From contig NC_087081.1 of NCBI RefSeq assembly GCF_026151205.1, forward strand, positions 14,725,840 through 14,789,839: DNA of 64,000 nucleotides, written 5' to 3'. Origin of the DNA: Bolinopsis microptera. Taxonomy: Eukaryota; Ctenophora; Tentaculata; Lobata; Bolinopsidae. The notes beneath the pieces are model-generated. The model was not told the DNA's origin. It saw only the letters and a program-made list of their open reading frames with translations, and did not search any database. A program made the position numbers and the translations under genes. Every line of letters begins with the position of its first letter. The stretch's first letter is position 1. Positions 12,164 through 24,766 of the stretch are shown here, one piece after another.

Positions 12164-12532
12164 TTTTTTTTTTTTTTTTTTTATCTAGACACTTATTTTA
12201 CTTCGGTGTATTCCAACAGCCACAATGTTACACAAGTGCAACCAGCCAATTAAAGGAAGCCGAAGGATCTTTTTGGCCAGTGACGGTTAAGGTAGTGTGT
12301 ACCATACTTTCTTCGTCCGAGACTTTGCTGCAATGTGCAGCTCCTCATTTAACCCTCACACCCGATTTCTCGAGTATTCGGCTGAGTAGACCGGGGGGCT
12401 GCATAGACCACTCATGATCCTTAGCTGAACGTCGACGACGCTCACCCCACGACCAGGCAGTCAGTGGGTTTCGAACTCGCAACCTAACGATTGTAAGACA
12501 GGCGTTCTAACCAACTGCGCTACCTGGCCTAT
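12164..12532 (-). mobile_element. tRNA-derived SINE
   Basis: Read on the minus strand, the element starts with a tRNA-like head: A box TAGCGCAGTTGG (12511-12522) and B box GAGTTCGAAAC (12468-12478), the two internal pol III promoter elements. About 290 bp of unrelated body follow, then a 19-nt A tail (12164-12182 as T on the plus strand). The total is about 370 bp. The anticodon stem does not pair cleanly, so this is not a working tRNA gene. No clear target duplication was found. The body family is not assigned. Confidence 0.85.
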
Positions 12533-12751
12533 TGGCTTGAAAATCGTATCATTGTTTCTTTTAATTATGCTGCTTATTAAAACAGTTGTGATTGTTTTGT
12601 GTGTAAAAACAGACAAATGTGATATTTCGCATGTTTTTAGACGAGCAGAATAGAGAAGTAGTGACAGATACCACAATAGATTCAGGAGGTTTTGAAGATT
12701 TCTCCAAATCTATCGACACATAAAATGACTTAGGAAATGTCTAAAAATAAC

Positions 12752-13246
12752 TCACAATTCAAAATTTTCTTCGTCTGAGTAAAACATTTCCTCGTTAATG
12801 ATGGAGTGTTCGAGCATGTCAGGTAGAATGCAGGGTCCCCAGTTTCCGCCGCCACCTCGAGGTACCATAAACTCATCCGCCAGTTCAGTGATAGCCAGCA
12901 ACCGTTTAGTTTGGACACCCAACCCAAACCTCCCTCTCCCATTAGTGAAACAGGAGTTTATCATCTGAGCTCTGCGTTGGTAGGACCAGAAGGAGTGCCC
13001 ATCATGGAAACTAGTCCCGTCCTCGAACCGCCGGTAGTAGGTGCCGAGGATAACCAGCGTCTCCTGGTTCGTGGTGCTGGTGCTGTTCAGCACCATCCTC
13101 CGCAGGGCTGAGGAACTGATGTTCGCGCGGCTCCTCTTCGCACGTGTGTGCCTCTTATCCACACCATGGTGGTGGTGATGATCAAACCCGTGATTATCTA
13201 TATTCTTGTTTCGGTACCGAGACCTACCTCCTCTCTGTCGAGGCAT
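12752..13246 (-). CDS. Hypothetical protein, 164 aa, single exon
   Basis: An intact minus-strand frame of 164 codons starts MPRQRGGRSRYRNKN, has a His run (HHHHHG), a basic patch (KRHTRAKRSR), a mixed middle with YYRRFEDG and FWSYQRRAQM, and an acidic end (FYSDEENFEL) before TGA. A TATA-like CATATAAGG lies about 55 bp upstream of the ATG. The mixed composition is unlike the repeat-derived frames elsewhere in the window. No family is recognised and no membrane segment or signal peptide is seen. The basic N-terminus could bind nucleic acid, but that is a guess. A SINE lies about 220 bp downstream. Confidence 0.55.
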   Translation of the reverse strand: MPRQRGGRSRYRNKNIDNHGFDHHHHHGVDKRHTRAKRSRANISSSALRRMVLNSTSTTNQETLVILGTYYRRFEDGTSFHDGHSFWSYQRRAQMINSCFTNGRGRFGLGVQTKRLLAITELADEFMVPRGGGGNWGPCILPDMLEHSIINEEMFYSDEENFEL

Positions 13247-13297
13247 TTCTCAGATTAGAAGACACAGAATAGGACAATAAAGTTGAAAGTTATTATA

Positions 13298-13306
13298 CCT
13301 TATATG
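13298..13306 (-). promoter_or_regulatory. TATA-like box for 12752-13246
   Basis: CATATAAGG on the minus strand, about 55 bp before the ATG. Confidence 0.35.
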
Positions 13307-13329
13307 CATCAATACTGACGTGGCTAAGA

Positions 13330-13740
13330 AAAAGTGACAGAAAATGAGTCACTGACCGTAAGATACGGAAGATTCATCAAAATCCCATTAAATCTCATAG
13401 ACCTTATTAATTTGCAGATTCGTAATGATGAACCATGTTACTGGTCAAAGCACCAATTAGCGGCGGAAGGTAGTAGGAGTGGTGATCTTTATTACCGAGT
13501 AAGTATGTTACGGAGCACGAGCTACCTGTGTAGCTGTGTGACATGCTCAATTTGTAATTACGAGAACTACCTGTCAGTCTAGACCTACATTATTGACGAT
13601 GAAAACAGATTTTTGATGACAAGATAAAAATGTGTCGAGGTCTTATGTATATATACTGAAGATATACTGAAGAAGGCTAACAGCTTCAAAAAATTACATC
13701 CCTAGATCACCAGAAATATATTGGTAATACTGAAATTGTC
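13330..13740. other. No supported gene
   Basis: An 82-codon plus-strand frame (13334-13582) has no family resemblance or promoter support. Confidence 0.4.
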
Positions 13741-13774
13741 ACTTTCCTACATAAGTTCCATACCTATCCACCTA

Positions 13775-14455
13775 GTCACCATACCGTCACCTAGTAACCA
13801 CACCGTCACCTAGTAACCACACTGTCATCTAGTAATCATACCGTCACCTAGTAACCACACCGTCACCTAGTAACCACACCGTCACCTGCCACCTAGTAAC
13901 CATACCGTCACCTAGTAACCATACTGTCACCTAGTAACCACACCGTCACCTAGTAACCATACCGTCACCGGTCACCTAGTAATCATACCGTCACCTAGTA
14001 ACCATACCGTCACCTAGTAACTACACCGTCACCTAGTAACTACACCGTCACCTAGTAACCACACTGGGTTACTAGGTGTCATCTAGTAACCGTACCGTCA
14101 CCTAGTAACCACACTGTCACCTAGTAACCATACCGTCACCTAGTAACCGTACCGTCACCTAGTAACCATACCGTCACCAAGTAACCACACTGTCACCTAG
14201 TAACCACACCCTCACCTAGTAACCATACCGTCACCTAGTAACCATACCGTCACCTAGTAACTACACCGTCACCTAGTAACCACACTGGGTTACTAGGTGT
14301 CATCTAGTAACCGTACCGTCACCTAGTAACCGTACCGTCACCTAGTAACCATACCGTCACCTAGTAACCACACTGTCACCTAGTAACCATACCGTCACCT
14401 AGTAACCACACCGTCACCTAGTAACCACACTGTCACCTAGTAACCACACTGCCAC
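13775..14455. repeat. 19-bp minisatellite with inverted segments
   Basis: About 35 copies of a 19-bp unit (CCGTCACCTAGTAACCATA). At 14065-14078 and 14287-14299 the inverted string GGGTTACTAGGTG interrupts the array, about 222 bp apart and in the same surroundings. This shows a higher-order block duplication. Confidence 0.95.
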
Positions 14456-15845
14456 GCAGTTCTACTGGCGACAGTTGTCAGAACTTCATAGCTTATCCGG
14501 TCAAAGCTTCTTTGCTCATTAAGATGATGTCAAAACAAATAAAAGTGTACAAATAGCTACTATAATACTTATAGTATTATATTTTACTACTATAAACTTC
14601 TACTAAAACTATACATACCCATCACCAGTAGCTGCAAGATGTTAGGACAGGTTGAAATGTTCCTCAAGTGGTTTTAGGTACTAATAGTCAGTTCTACAAG
14701 CGGCGAACATTGAGTTGTACAAATACAAACACGTAAAGAGGCGGTTGAATGTTTCTGATTATGCAAATTGATGGCAAGCATGATATAAAGACTGTACTGA
14801 GCCTACATTTAAAATTTTCAATTTTGCTCTTTTTAACTGGTCGAACAGGTGTTTGTCGTGCGATGCTTGTAAAGCTTGCAGTATTTCAGCGTTTTAGTAG
14901 ACGATTCCGTGAGATGACCTTGTAACTGTGTAATTGTACACTGTACTACTGTATGTGTGAAATTGTGGGAGTTTCAAGTAAGAATTAGAGAATTAGCTAC
15001 AAAGGAGTTAACTGTGAGTTTGAGATACTACCATCACACTGCAGTTAACTGTGAGTCTGAGCATGTCTCCCTTCTACACTACCATATCACTATCTACCAG
15101 ACTACTAGTTATACTGCCATAACACTCTCTACTAGACTACAAGTAGAGTAACAGTACCTCAGGAATATTCTCTGAAAACTTCCTGCATTATGCTGTAAAG
15201 AAGCACAATAATAATTTCCGCAAATCATGATGCAAAGCTTAACGTTTCTGAAGCGGGGTTTTAGGAATTCCTATCACCATGGTGATATAACAAGGAATTC
15301 CTTAAGTCACCACGCCTTGTGCGGAAGCAGCATAACAATGGCATAACCACCATGTAGTCAACTAATTGCCATTAACAAGCTGTAGAATGTCTTGTTAATA
15401 TACGTAACAAGAAAATAATAAACATGTTTTCAGACGCGGCGATTGGTATAACAGTTTAGTGAATGGACGTAATGCCCAACATAGAAATAAGAAACATCAA
15501 ACTTGGTACCTGCTTGAGGCGCGCACTGAGTTTAAGTTTAAGCTAACGGGGAAAAACTTGACCTGGAACCAAATTAAATTAAATTAGAAAGTAAAGACTA
15601 CCTGATGTAGTATTCACTTTCTGATGTAAGCATCTGAGTTGACAGGAGGATGACAAAGATAATAAATTCCTCCTGAATTTCCCGTTTAACTAAAAACGTT
15701 ATACCGTACCCCGCAGATATGTGTGTTACAATATTCAGCGGTTGGTGGGCACCCAATTCATTGCTGACAAGTAACAAGTTATCACCCTCCAGATATGAAT
15801 GGGCATTTGTTCCCAGGACAGCCGAGTAGCTGGTAGTCTCATAGC
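14456..15845. other. No gene seen
   Basis: Unique AT-rich DNA. A 64-codon frame at 14957-15151 is not supported. Confidence 0.4.
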
Positions 15846-16490
15846 TTCATAGGGTGGATTAACCTCCTAGGATATAACTTACACTTCTGATACATTAACC
15901 TCATAGGATATAACTTACACTTCTGCTACATTAACCTCCCAGGATATAACTTACACTTCTGCTACATTAACCTCCCAGGATATAACTTACACTTCTGCTA
16001 CATTAACCTCCCAGGATATAACTTACACTTCTGCTACATTAACCTCCCAGAATATAACTTACACTTCTGCTACATTAACCGCCCAGGATATAACTTACAC
16101 TTCTGCTACATTAACCTCCCAGGATATAACTTACAATTCTGCTACATTAACCTCCCAGGATATAACTTACACTTCTGCTACATTAACCTCCCAGGATATA
16201 ACTTACAATTCTGCTACATTAACCTCCCAGGATATAACTTACACTTCTGCTACATTAACCTCCCAGGATATAACTTACACTTCTGCTACATTAACCTCCC
16301 AGGATATAACTTACACTTCTGCTACATTAACCTCCCAGGATATAACTTACACTTCTGCTACATAAACCTCCCAGGATATAACTTACACTTCTGCTACATT
16401 AACCTCCCAGGATATAACTTACACTTCTGCTACATTAACCTCCCAGGATATAACTTACACTTCTGATACATTAACCTCCCAGGATATAAC
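15846..16490. repeat. 36-bp minisatellite
   Basis: About 18 copies of a 36-bp unit (CTCCCAGGATATAACTTACA, CTTCTGCTAC, ATTAAC). On the minus strand each unit reads GTGTAAGTTATA, a strong donor-like string. Confidence 0.95.
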
Positions 16491-16690
16491 TCACACTTCG
16501 GCTACATTTTGTAATATAATTTACACTTCGGCTACATTTTGTAATATAACTTACACTTCGGCTACATTTTGTAATATAACTTACACTTCGGCTACATTTT
16601 GTAATATAACTTACACTTCGGCTACATTTTGAAATATAACTTACACTTCGGCTACATTTTGAAATATAACTTACACTTCGGCTACATTTT
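16491..16690. repeat. 30-bp minisatellite derived from the 36-bp array
   Basis: About seven copies of a 30-bp unit (ATAACTTACACTTCGGCTAC then ATTTTGTAAT). It shares ATAACTTACACTTC and GCTACATT with the adjoining 36-bp array, so one unit mutated and then spread. Confidence 0.95.
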
Positions 16691-18209
16691 GGTTATGCAT
16701 TTCTGTTCCTGCAATCCATGAACGCGACAACAACCAAACGAATTTCCTGAAGCGTAAAATTCTGCTCCCAAGTGTAGATACGCATCAATCAAATGGTAAA
16801 TAAGGGGGTGCTATAGAGGCCATTGTAATCATAACAAACACGGTTTGTAACTTTGTAATATAGCTTTAAAATACTCACCTATTGTAACCATAGTAACTAA
16901 CTCACCTATTCGAAAATGGAGCTCATCAAGCGCACTGGATCAACCAAAAATAAAGTTATAGAACTCGGATCTCTCAGTATTCTAATAAAATGCATTTGTG
17001 TGACGGACCTTCTGCTAATTTGGCCTTATATGGATAAAGAGGCTTCAGTCCGGCCCACGTTGCTCTCTGATCTGCCTTCCTATTGGATGGTCACCCTGTC
17101 ACGTGACTCACAGAAGTTATCACGTGCACCATTCAAAGTTATATTGGTTCCAAATATAAAGGCATCCTCGTGATCCCGGCTAGTGGTTACAATCTTTTGC
17201 GAATATAACTCATAATCACAAAGCTGGTCGCCTCTAGTACGGGAGTCCTGGCGGGTTAACTCACAGTTAACCGCCTCAAGGCGACACATTAAGTAATCCA
17301 TCCCAGGATCACCGTCTAATTCATTAATTCTTATCTTCCTCTAACTATTACTACAGGTTTAAATCCTATGTTTCGTGGCTCCTGCCATCAAAATCAATAA
17401 AGACAGCTCAGTCCATCTGTCAGTGCGCTCTACTTACTTCATCTTACTGTCACTCCCCGCCAGTTCTCTGCTCTCATTGGATAGATTACTTTATTTTATG
17501 CGTTTTAAATCGCCGGAGATATAAGAAAGTAAAAATTCGCCTGCCGTTACAGAAGCAAAGTGGTCGCGTATTTCAGATATTATAATGGGTTAAGATAATT
17601 AACTAAATATAAGGATCCTAAAGTCAAGTATAAACGTGTCTGAGTTCTGAAATAACTTAACAATGGTTTTGTTAAATATCCTGACTATTACTACTTAAAT
17701 TAATTTAAGGAATATCAAATGATGGAGTAGTTCGCTGTTTATTAGTCTCATGATTGAAATACTGATAGTTTGATAATATCCGGTTGGAAGAGATAAGGAC
17801 AAACATTAATTTAAGGTTCAAATAATATCACCAGATTCTTATCTTCTTGAATTCTTTGTTAGCATTGTAAGTTCAATAAGTTCACTTCAGCAGAAGCATC
17901 AAGCAATTATAAATTTGATTTGTGTAATAGGGACATCCCATTTGTTAATACAGACGATTTGTATAGTTTAAGAATATTAGTCTTGGATAGAGCAGGATAA
18001 AAGAATATTGTTTCAGTTTATGTGTATATAATATGTATCCGTATTCATTTTATTCATGCTACTTATCAGATCTTTAAGATGTTCATTTACATAGTTATAT
18101 AATAAGCAACAATACACAAACAGTATTACTCTCATTAACCTACCCTCCTTACTCACTTCAACCACTAAAGCTCGCACCCTCCTGCGCCTCAGTAGTCCGT
18201 CTAGTTACC
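16691..18209. other. No supported gene
   Basis: Unique DNA. Short frames at 16916-17173 and 17080-17301 overlap on opposite strands and lack support. Confidence 0.4.
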
Positions 18210-18428
18210 ATGACAACTAGACCACCTCACTTGAGGAAACCAGCTAGAGCTCGCAATTCGCGACGAAATAATCACCGTTGTAATCCACAAAGAAGTTTTA
18301 AAAACTCTCCTAAACTAAAAATCAAGGTGATTTTAAGACTTACGTTAGTACGTTGTATAGAAAAGCGTCAAATGTCACCAGGTAGTCCCCGTCCTAAACC
18401 ATTGAAACAAAACAAAACCGACTCCTAA
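18210..18428 (+). CDS. Possible small Arg-rich protein, 72 aa
   Basis: Open frame starting MTTRPPHLRKPARARNSRRN, rich in Arg, Lys, Asn and Pro. A TATA-like TTATATAATAAG lies at about 18085-18097 and a pyrimidine-rich leader precedes the ATG. The frame is short and matches no family I know, so it may be chance. Confidence 0.22.
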   Translation: MTTRPPHLRKPARARNSRRNNHRCNPQRSFKNSPKLKIKVILRLTLVRCIEKRQMSPGSPRPKPLKQNKTDS

Positions 18429-20646
18429 AATCGAATATTGGGTCAAACTAAAATCAATACAAGGTTTACAACCAATTGTAACACCGGAAATTCAAGAAAC
18501 GATTAGAAACGACGTTTAAATCTATAATTAACTAAAAATAAGTTGAACAAGCGGCAACAGCAGTTATAATGTCCGGCATTTTCCTGCCAGCATTCGCTCT
18601 ATTTTTGATTTTTAGCTACTGCACAACGCAAAACCTTGACAAGTAATTTACAAGGAAATATAATTACGCTAATCAAACTTAATTCTTTGATAAATAATTT
18701 ACAATGAATATCAGCGAAACAGTTCGATCATGCGTGACAGTATTGCAAAACACGCCCTGTTACGTGTAGCTGTATAGTAACATGACGTTAGTAACGATGA
18801 TGTGATAAGGAAGGTGGATATGGGGAGTTACAAATGTTGTGGCTGTACAATTTCTACATACGACTTGAGTAACGCTACTGTAATTATCTCGCATAGATTA
18901 ACTCCGAGCTGCTTTCCTAATTAGCACTAAATTGGCGATATTTCCACGGGTCTTACCACCGGATTATTTTTCACACGTGCCCTATTTTAGGCACAAGTGG
19001 TCAAGTTGTGCACAAACTTGAAGTTGGACTTATTGCCAAGGAAGAGAGTGAAAACTAGAAGAAATTAGGAGAATTATTGGATACAGTACTGACTGTGTAT
19101 TAGACTACTAGAGCTTGCATTTGACTGGGAATTACAGCTGCACAATTACTAGTCGGGAAATATAGCTTAACAAAACGTAATTAGACTCATGTGAAACATA
19201 CCGACAACATGTTAACTCAAGGCAAGGAAGTCCTACTCAAAGGTCGCTTCCTTAAGTTTCAAAACGAGAATGAGAAACTTTCTCTCCCACAGATGGAATT
19301 GCTAGGTTACAGTTGCTAGGTTACAGTAGCTTTGTGAGCTAGCGGACAGCACTAAAGCTTTGATCGGTAGAGAAGTGATTGGAAAATGCACATCTACGGG
19401 CTCGCATCATATATCAGCTGTCTTGTACTCACTACAGTTAACTTTTTCCCGTTAAAATATATAAATATTTTCAGACAAGGAACGAGCTGACGACTTATCA
19501 CGGGATTGTGAGCAAAGAAGGAGGAGATTTAAAGCAGCTAATTTGGTGTCATAATAGAGTAGTAGAGTAAGAGTAAGATGGCGTAAAGTTTTAAGTCATG
19601 CGCGGGCCGTGTCCGCCAATACGCGCCAGGGTACGCTATATGATCGTGTACTTCAGGAGTGCGCTCAGTAAATCTCGCTTACATCCGCCGGACAGACAGA
19701 CGATAAATCCGTGACGTCAGGAAGATTTTAACCGACTCAAAAGTGATCATTCTCTTCCCTGCAGCAAATCATTTCTTAATAAAGGCAGACTCGGGGTAGT
19801 TTGCATGTCTGGGTCTAAAAATGGCACATGGTTTTCGGCAATAGATTTGTAGATATGTGAAAACATCCCAGTTTTCGGAAACATGTGACTTTGTACAGAG
19901 AAAACTGTGTAGTAGAGAGGATCAAGAAATATGCCGAGTAATATTGGAAATGTTTTTAAAATGCAATGTCATCAATGCATTAAGTTCGTTTCTTTGGGGT
20001 TTTGTGTTTCTGTATAAGCCGAATAAATTGACCATGTTAAGATCATAAAGAAAATATATTTTGATCTTGTTGATCGAAATTGGGATACTAAAGGTAAACT
20101 GTGTGATATAAGGGAATATAACTGTATCAATACAAGTAACACGTTGCTATGGGAACAGGAGCGGTTGGAGAGGTGTTACCGTGGTAACGAATAGTGCAAA
20201 CTACGTGGTTGTCTGCACGTTTTTAAAGTTTTAATAAGTTTTAATAAGTTATATTCTAATGTTGCTTGTTTAACTTTATCGGAGATAATGGAATCCCAGT
20301 AGCACTGGAATATCCGAAGTTAGTGAAGCCGAACCAACAAAGTAAATAATAAAGTACACGAGTACTCCGCAGTTCTGAAGTTGTTTGCACTGAATACGCG
20401 GATCTCTACAATATGCCATATATCAAGCTAATCCAGAACAAAATTTCGCATAATGGCTTAATTGTCGTTCCTAAATTTGCAGCCGTAATTCATTACAAGT
20501 ATTTGTGAAGGAGCAAGTATTACAAGTACTAAAGAAGCAGTGAATAAATTAATCATTATATTGCTGTCAGTAAAGAAAACCAATTAGCTTGCCTGGCTAA
20601 ACTCACTGTCAATAAAGAAAGCCAATTAGCTGGCTATTAATATTAT
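18429..20646. other. No gene seen
   Basis: AT-rich unique DNA; a 63-codon frame at 19857-20048 is unsupported. It could be intron of the minus-strand gene proposed at 20653-20711. Confidence 0.4.
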
Positions 20647-20652
20647 ACTTAC

Positions 20653-20711
20653 TCGTCGTTAAGGCTGTCGATGAACTGATCCAGCATGTTCAAGTGGCTT
20701 GCACCCGGCAT
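20653..20711 (-). CDS. Probable first coding exon of unknown gene
   Basis: Minus-strand ATG opens MPGASHLNMLDQFIDSLND and ends 19 codons plus 2 nt later at GTAAGTATAA, a near-perfect donor. Upstream are a CTACTACAC-type repeat leader and a TATA-like GATATAAGAT (about 20750). The peptide looks like an ordinary amphipathic protein start. No later exon was identified, and reading through the donor would hit a stop at once. Confidence 0.4.
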
Positions 20712-22566
20712 CTTGTAGTGTAGTAGTGTAGTAGTGTAGTAGTGTAGTAGTATCTTATATCATATGGTTTCGGTGACACGTCACTTTTTTACAGCAGATG
20801 TAGTACAGTGTTACTTTTCAGGGTAGAACCAGCTCAACTACAAATTGTCAAGAATTCCGCAAATATTTTGAGTGGTTGTCAATAAAATCGTTCTAAATGA
20901 TAACAGAGGATCATGTATACAGATTTAAAGCCGAACTAAGTTAATACTATAAGTAGAAGAAAGTGCGATTACCTTGTATTGCATGTTTCTTCAGTTGCTT
21001 GCTTGTTTTTCCTATCACGAGTTATAACACACATTCATTTTTCTGATGCATACGATTTAGTCGCATAGCTGATCAAGGAATTAATTATTACACAGTGATG
21101 TATAAAAATGGGCACATAAATACAGAAGAATACGGAAATATAGCCCACTGGTGGATACAGAAGAATACGGAGTATACAAAAAGGAAAAGACAGGGACTAG
21201 AAGAAGAATTTGTACAGAAAAAGTGTTGTTTTTAAAATATTTTCCAGCGTCACAATTATAGAGGTCATTCACAAAAGTAAGTTTTTTATTGTAAACCGAG
21301 ACGGTGCCCGGGTGGTTCTAATGACCAATTTAAATCTTAAAAAATATATTATACAAATGTTAATAATCCCTAACAAGGGCACCTTACTCTAAATAGGAAA
21401 ATAACAGCGGTACTATTATACACACTACTGAAATTGCCACACTGTGTAGAACAGCAACTTTACGATGGAATTTAAACCTCGTCTGACAAATATCGCACAA
21501 AACTTAAAGTTTTGTGTGCTCCAACGGCCAGAATGAATGACTCAATCAAACAACAAATGTAAACCTACTCAAGTGTACACTCATAAGCTGAGACTCCCTT
21601 CGAGTCAGTCAAAAATTAGGTGTCCATAAACGCAACCCAGACTCATCGGATTACTGGCATTTTGGCTTAATTTCTGTAAGTTTCGACTCACCAGCTAACT
21701 TTTTTGAATTATTTTAACTGAAGCTTCAGATCTGAGTCTCGGATCATTGGATTAGGGTCAAGACTCATGCTCATATTTTCGGCTTGGATTAAATGATCGG
21801 CTCGCCAAGAAAATCCTGCAGCTCAAGGCAAAAGCATAAACATGATTAAGTATAATATAATAATGGAAGAGAAAAAAAAGAGAAAAAACACTAAAAGTAA
21901 GGATACTGGAGCCGGCAGTTTTTCTGATTTTGTGTAAACAGAAGGGAGGGATGAAATACACGATTTTTACACGATTTTTTACACGATTAGAAAATTTATT
22001 TGTTATACTGGAATAATAACAATTTTAAAATATAAAATAAATCACTTCCCTCTGAAGTAGAACAGATGATGGGAGAGCTTCAAACATGGCGATGGAGGGA
22101 AGCGGTGTCTCACCGCTGGGAGGTAAATTAATACCCGTATCGCGATGGTAAAATTTTATGATATGAGATCTCAAGTAAAAAATAACACAAAAAATAAAAA
22201 GTGAATGTTGTCAGTGTAGTGAAATCGGAGGCAACATTAATAAAGACGTATACACTTAAACCGTTACAATTATAGTCCCCATCTTGTTTTAAATACTCAC
22301 AATAAAATACACACAAAAAACACACAAACGTCCCCAAAACATTAACTTCAATTTATATTTCCCTAGTTGAAGTTAACTTATTTTATGAAATTGATACATT
22401 CGAGAAGATATCGTGATTACATGGTAGCCATCCATGATCCCCATTTAGCCCTAGGTTTTGTATATGTTAAATAGGTTAAACACAGACGATGAAAAGCAAC
22501 AGAAAGCAAGCTCCCATAGTCGAGGGATAAAAACAGAAATGAGACAGGGCGATTAAACAAACGTTT
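20712..22566. other. No gene seen
   Basis: AT-rich DNA with only short unsupported frames on both strands. Confidence 0.4.
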
Positions 22567-22924
22567 CGGAGAAAATGGGCGATTAGGTTTGGCCTCTATA
22601 CGGCCACTTTATGGCCCCTACACGGCCACTATACGGCCTCTATTATACGGCCTCTATACGGCCTTTATACAGCCTTTATACGGCCTTTATACGGCCACTT
22701 AAAAGATATATTACATGGCCTTTATACGACCTCTAAACGGCCACACAAAACATCTAATCTATGGCCTTTATACAGCCTTTGTATGGCCTCTATACGGCCT
22801 TTATACGGCCTTTATACGGTTAGGGTTAGGGTTATGCCGTATAGAGGCCGTATAGAGGCCGTAATCCGTATAGAGGCCGTATAGTGTTCGTATAGAGGCC
22901 AAACCTAATCGTCCAATTTCCCTA
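22567..22924. mobile_element. GGCCGTATA foldback element, copy 1
   Basis: The left end reads GGGCGATTAGGTTTGGCC followed by CTATACGGCC subrepeats. The right end is the inverse, GGCCGTATAGAGG then CCAAACCTAATCG. The two halves can pair over most of their length. A short GGTTAGGGTTAGGGTTA run lies at about 22817-22834. No coding capacity: a non-autonomous foldback or MITE-like repeat. Confidence 0.8.
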
Positions 22925-23738
22925 TTACTATTCGTAACTATCCCTGTTTATAAATATTTATACTTATTTCAAAATGAAAAAAATTTGTTTTCTTCGCAAA
23001 GTGTACTCCGTTCTTGGGTCCTTCGTTTTAACAGAGAGATTTTTCAGTTGAAACTCGCATTTCCTAAATTCAATAAGGCTCCATGAATGACTGACTAAAA
23101 CGCCGGAATTGAACCAGTGTGGTTCCACTTCAGATGGGGGGGGGGGGGGGGGCGGGGGGTTCTACTTCAGTTGGAGTGGGGGGGGGGGGCGGGCGGGGGT
23201 TTCTACTTCAGTTGGAGTGGGGGGGTTCTACGAGTCCCCTTTACTTTTAGCGCCTTTTACTTAACTTCTCATGTAAGTCAGATTTGGTTCATTTTATATT
23301 ACTTACTATTATATTAATTTGACCAAAACTCATAATCATGGGTAGAGTGGACCGCTCCCAGTGTCTCTCTTTTCCAAACAAAAGGAAATGATATTAATTT
23401 GAAGAACCGTCCGCAAATGCAAATTGATACCGAGAACGGAGAATGAAATCGGTCGCTCGAGCTTTTCCCATTCAATAAAAATTCAATAATCTTTATTACA
23501 ATTCGTAAGCCGTGAATGAACGGGAAATATCTAAACAATATTAAAATGCAGTAATCTGCAGTATGCATTTAATCTGTATTATAATATGGGCTACCGGGAT
23601 TCGGCTCTGAAATTTACTTAAACTTATTACCTTATTGACGATCGAATGACTCACATTTTAACTTGACAAGACAACAGATTATCAGAATAAAAGTAGAGAA
23701 GTAGTTAAGTTATCTAAACTACTTCTCATACTACTACG
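22925..23738. other. No gene; poly-G tracts
   Basis: At about 23136-23226 three G tracts alternate with TTCTACTTCAGTTGGAGTG, a decayed tandem repeat. Nothing coding is supported. A 48-bp direct repeat copy (ACAAGACAACAGATTATCA...) lies at about 23665-23712; its partner is at 24213-24260. Confidence 0.5.
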
Positions 23739-24538
23739 GACTTAGTAGTATGCATTATAACTCCACTTTTGACCTATTTGACGGCCACTTATAATTTTCA
23801 TAATTGCACCGGTTTTTCCAGGGAGTGCGATTACAAAACTAGTTGCACTGATTTTCTGAGGTGATTTTATAACGGGTGATACTAACGGGTGATTTAACGG
23901 GTGATACTTGGGTGGTTTGAAAATCCACAGCAGGCAAGCAAACGTTCAAACAATCATCACAACTGCAGAAAATAGGGACGGGCCTAATCTTGGTCCATCC
24001 CATCCAAGCAGCCAATAACAATCGATGAGTTATGTCACGTGACTCAGATCCGACCAATCACATAACAGGAGCAATGAGCATTAGACGGTTATCCTAATAT
24101 GTTTACTTTTCTTATCTGTATTTGACCCTATGTTGAGATGGTTATCAGACTTTTTTGTGGTGCTACTAGATTGTACAAATCAACCGAGAGAGAGTCGGCG
24201 GATGACTTGATATGACAAGACAACAGATTATCAAAATAAAAGTAGAGAAGTAGTTAAGTCTTTAAGTGTTTGTAATAACATAAACCCGCCACGCAAAGGG
24301 TTTATATAACAGATCATCCCGCGCTAGCGGGATGATCTGATAAACACATACGAGTGCGCGCAGCGCACGAGTTTTGTGTTAATATGTAATCCCGAAGCGC
24401 CAGCTGAGGGATTACATTTATTTAGCCCTGAGCGTGAAGTGTTTATGGATTATAATTATCTCCGGCGATTTCGACAAGGGATTTATACTTTAGAAGAGAG
24501 TGATAAAATAGTTTTTATTTCGGAATACGGGTCTGATT

Positions 24539-24766
24539 TTAGTAATAAATTTTAGTAGTAAATCCAACAGAAACAAGAAAGCACTCTAAAATGTAGTTGA
24601 GTCGTTGAACAGGAATTTGGTCAAAGTCATTGAAGTCACGAGCAAATCTGGATGACTGAAGCCAAGAATTAAATTTGTTTAGAGCCCAGTTGTTGACTCT
24701 AACTGTACTGTCCGGAACACGATTGGAAAGCAGTTCATCAATCTGAATGTCAAACCGATCTGTCAT
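24539..24766 (-). pseudogene. Recombinase N-terminal fragment, left arm
   Basis: 75 codons starting MTDRFDIQIDELLSNRVPDS, then NNWALNKFNSWLQSS. This pattern (PxST, then WALxxFxxWL) resembles the N-terminal SAM-like domain of Crypton-type tyrosine recombinases and their domesticated KIAA1958/DUF3504-like relatives. The catalytic domain is absent because the frame stops soon after. It is identical to the right-arm copy. The family call is inference from pattern. Confidence 0.5.

Noticed and set aside
12461-12532. A tRNA gene
   Set aside because: A and B boxes are good, but the anticodon stem does not pair and the sequence continues into a SINE body with an A tail.
22812-22836. Telomere or interstitial telomere (TTAGGG)
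   Set aside because: Only about three units, here and near 31270; too short to call.
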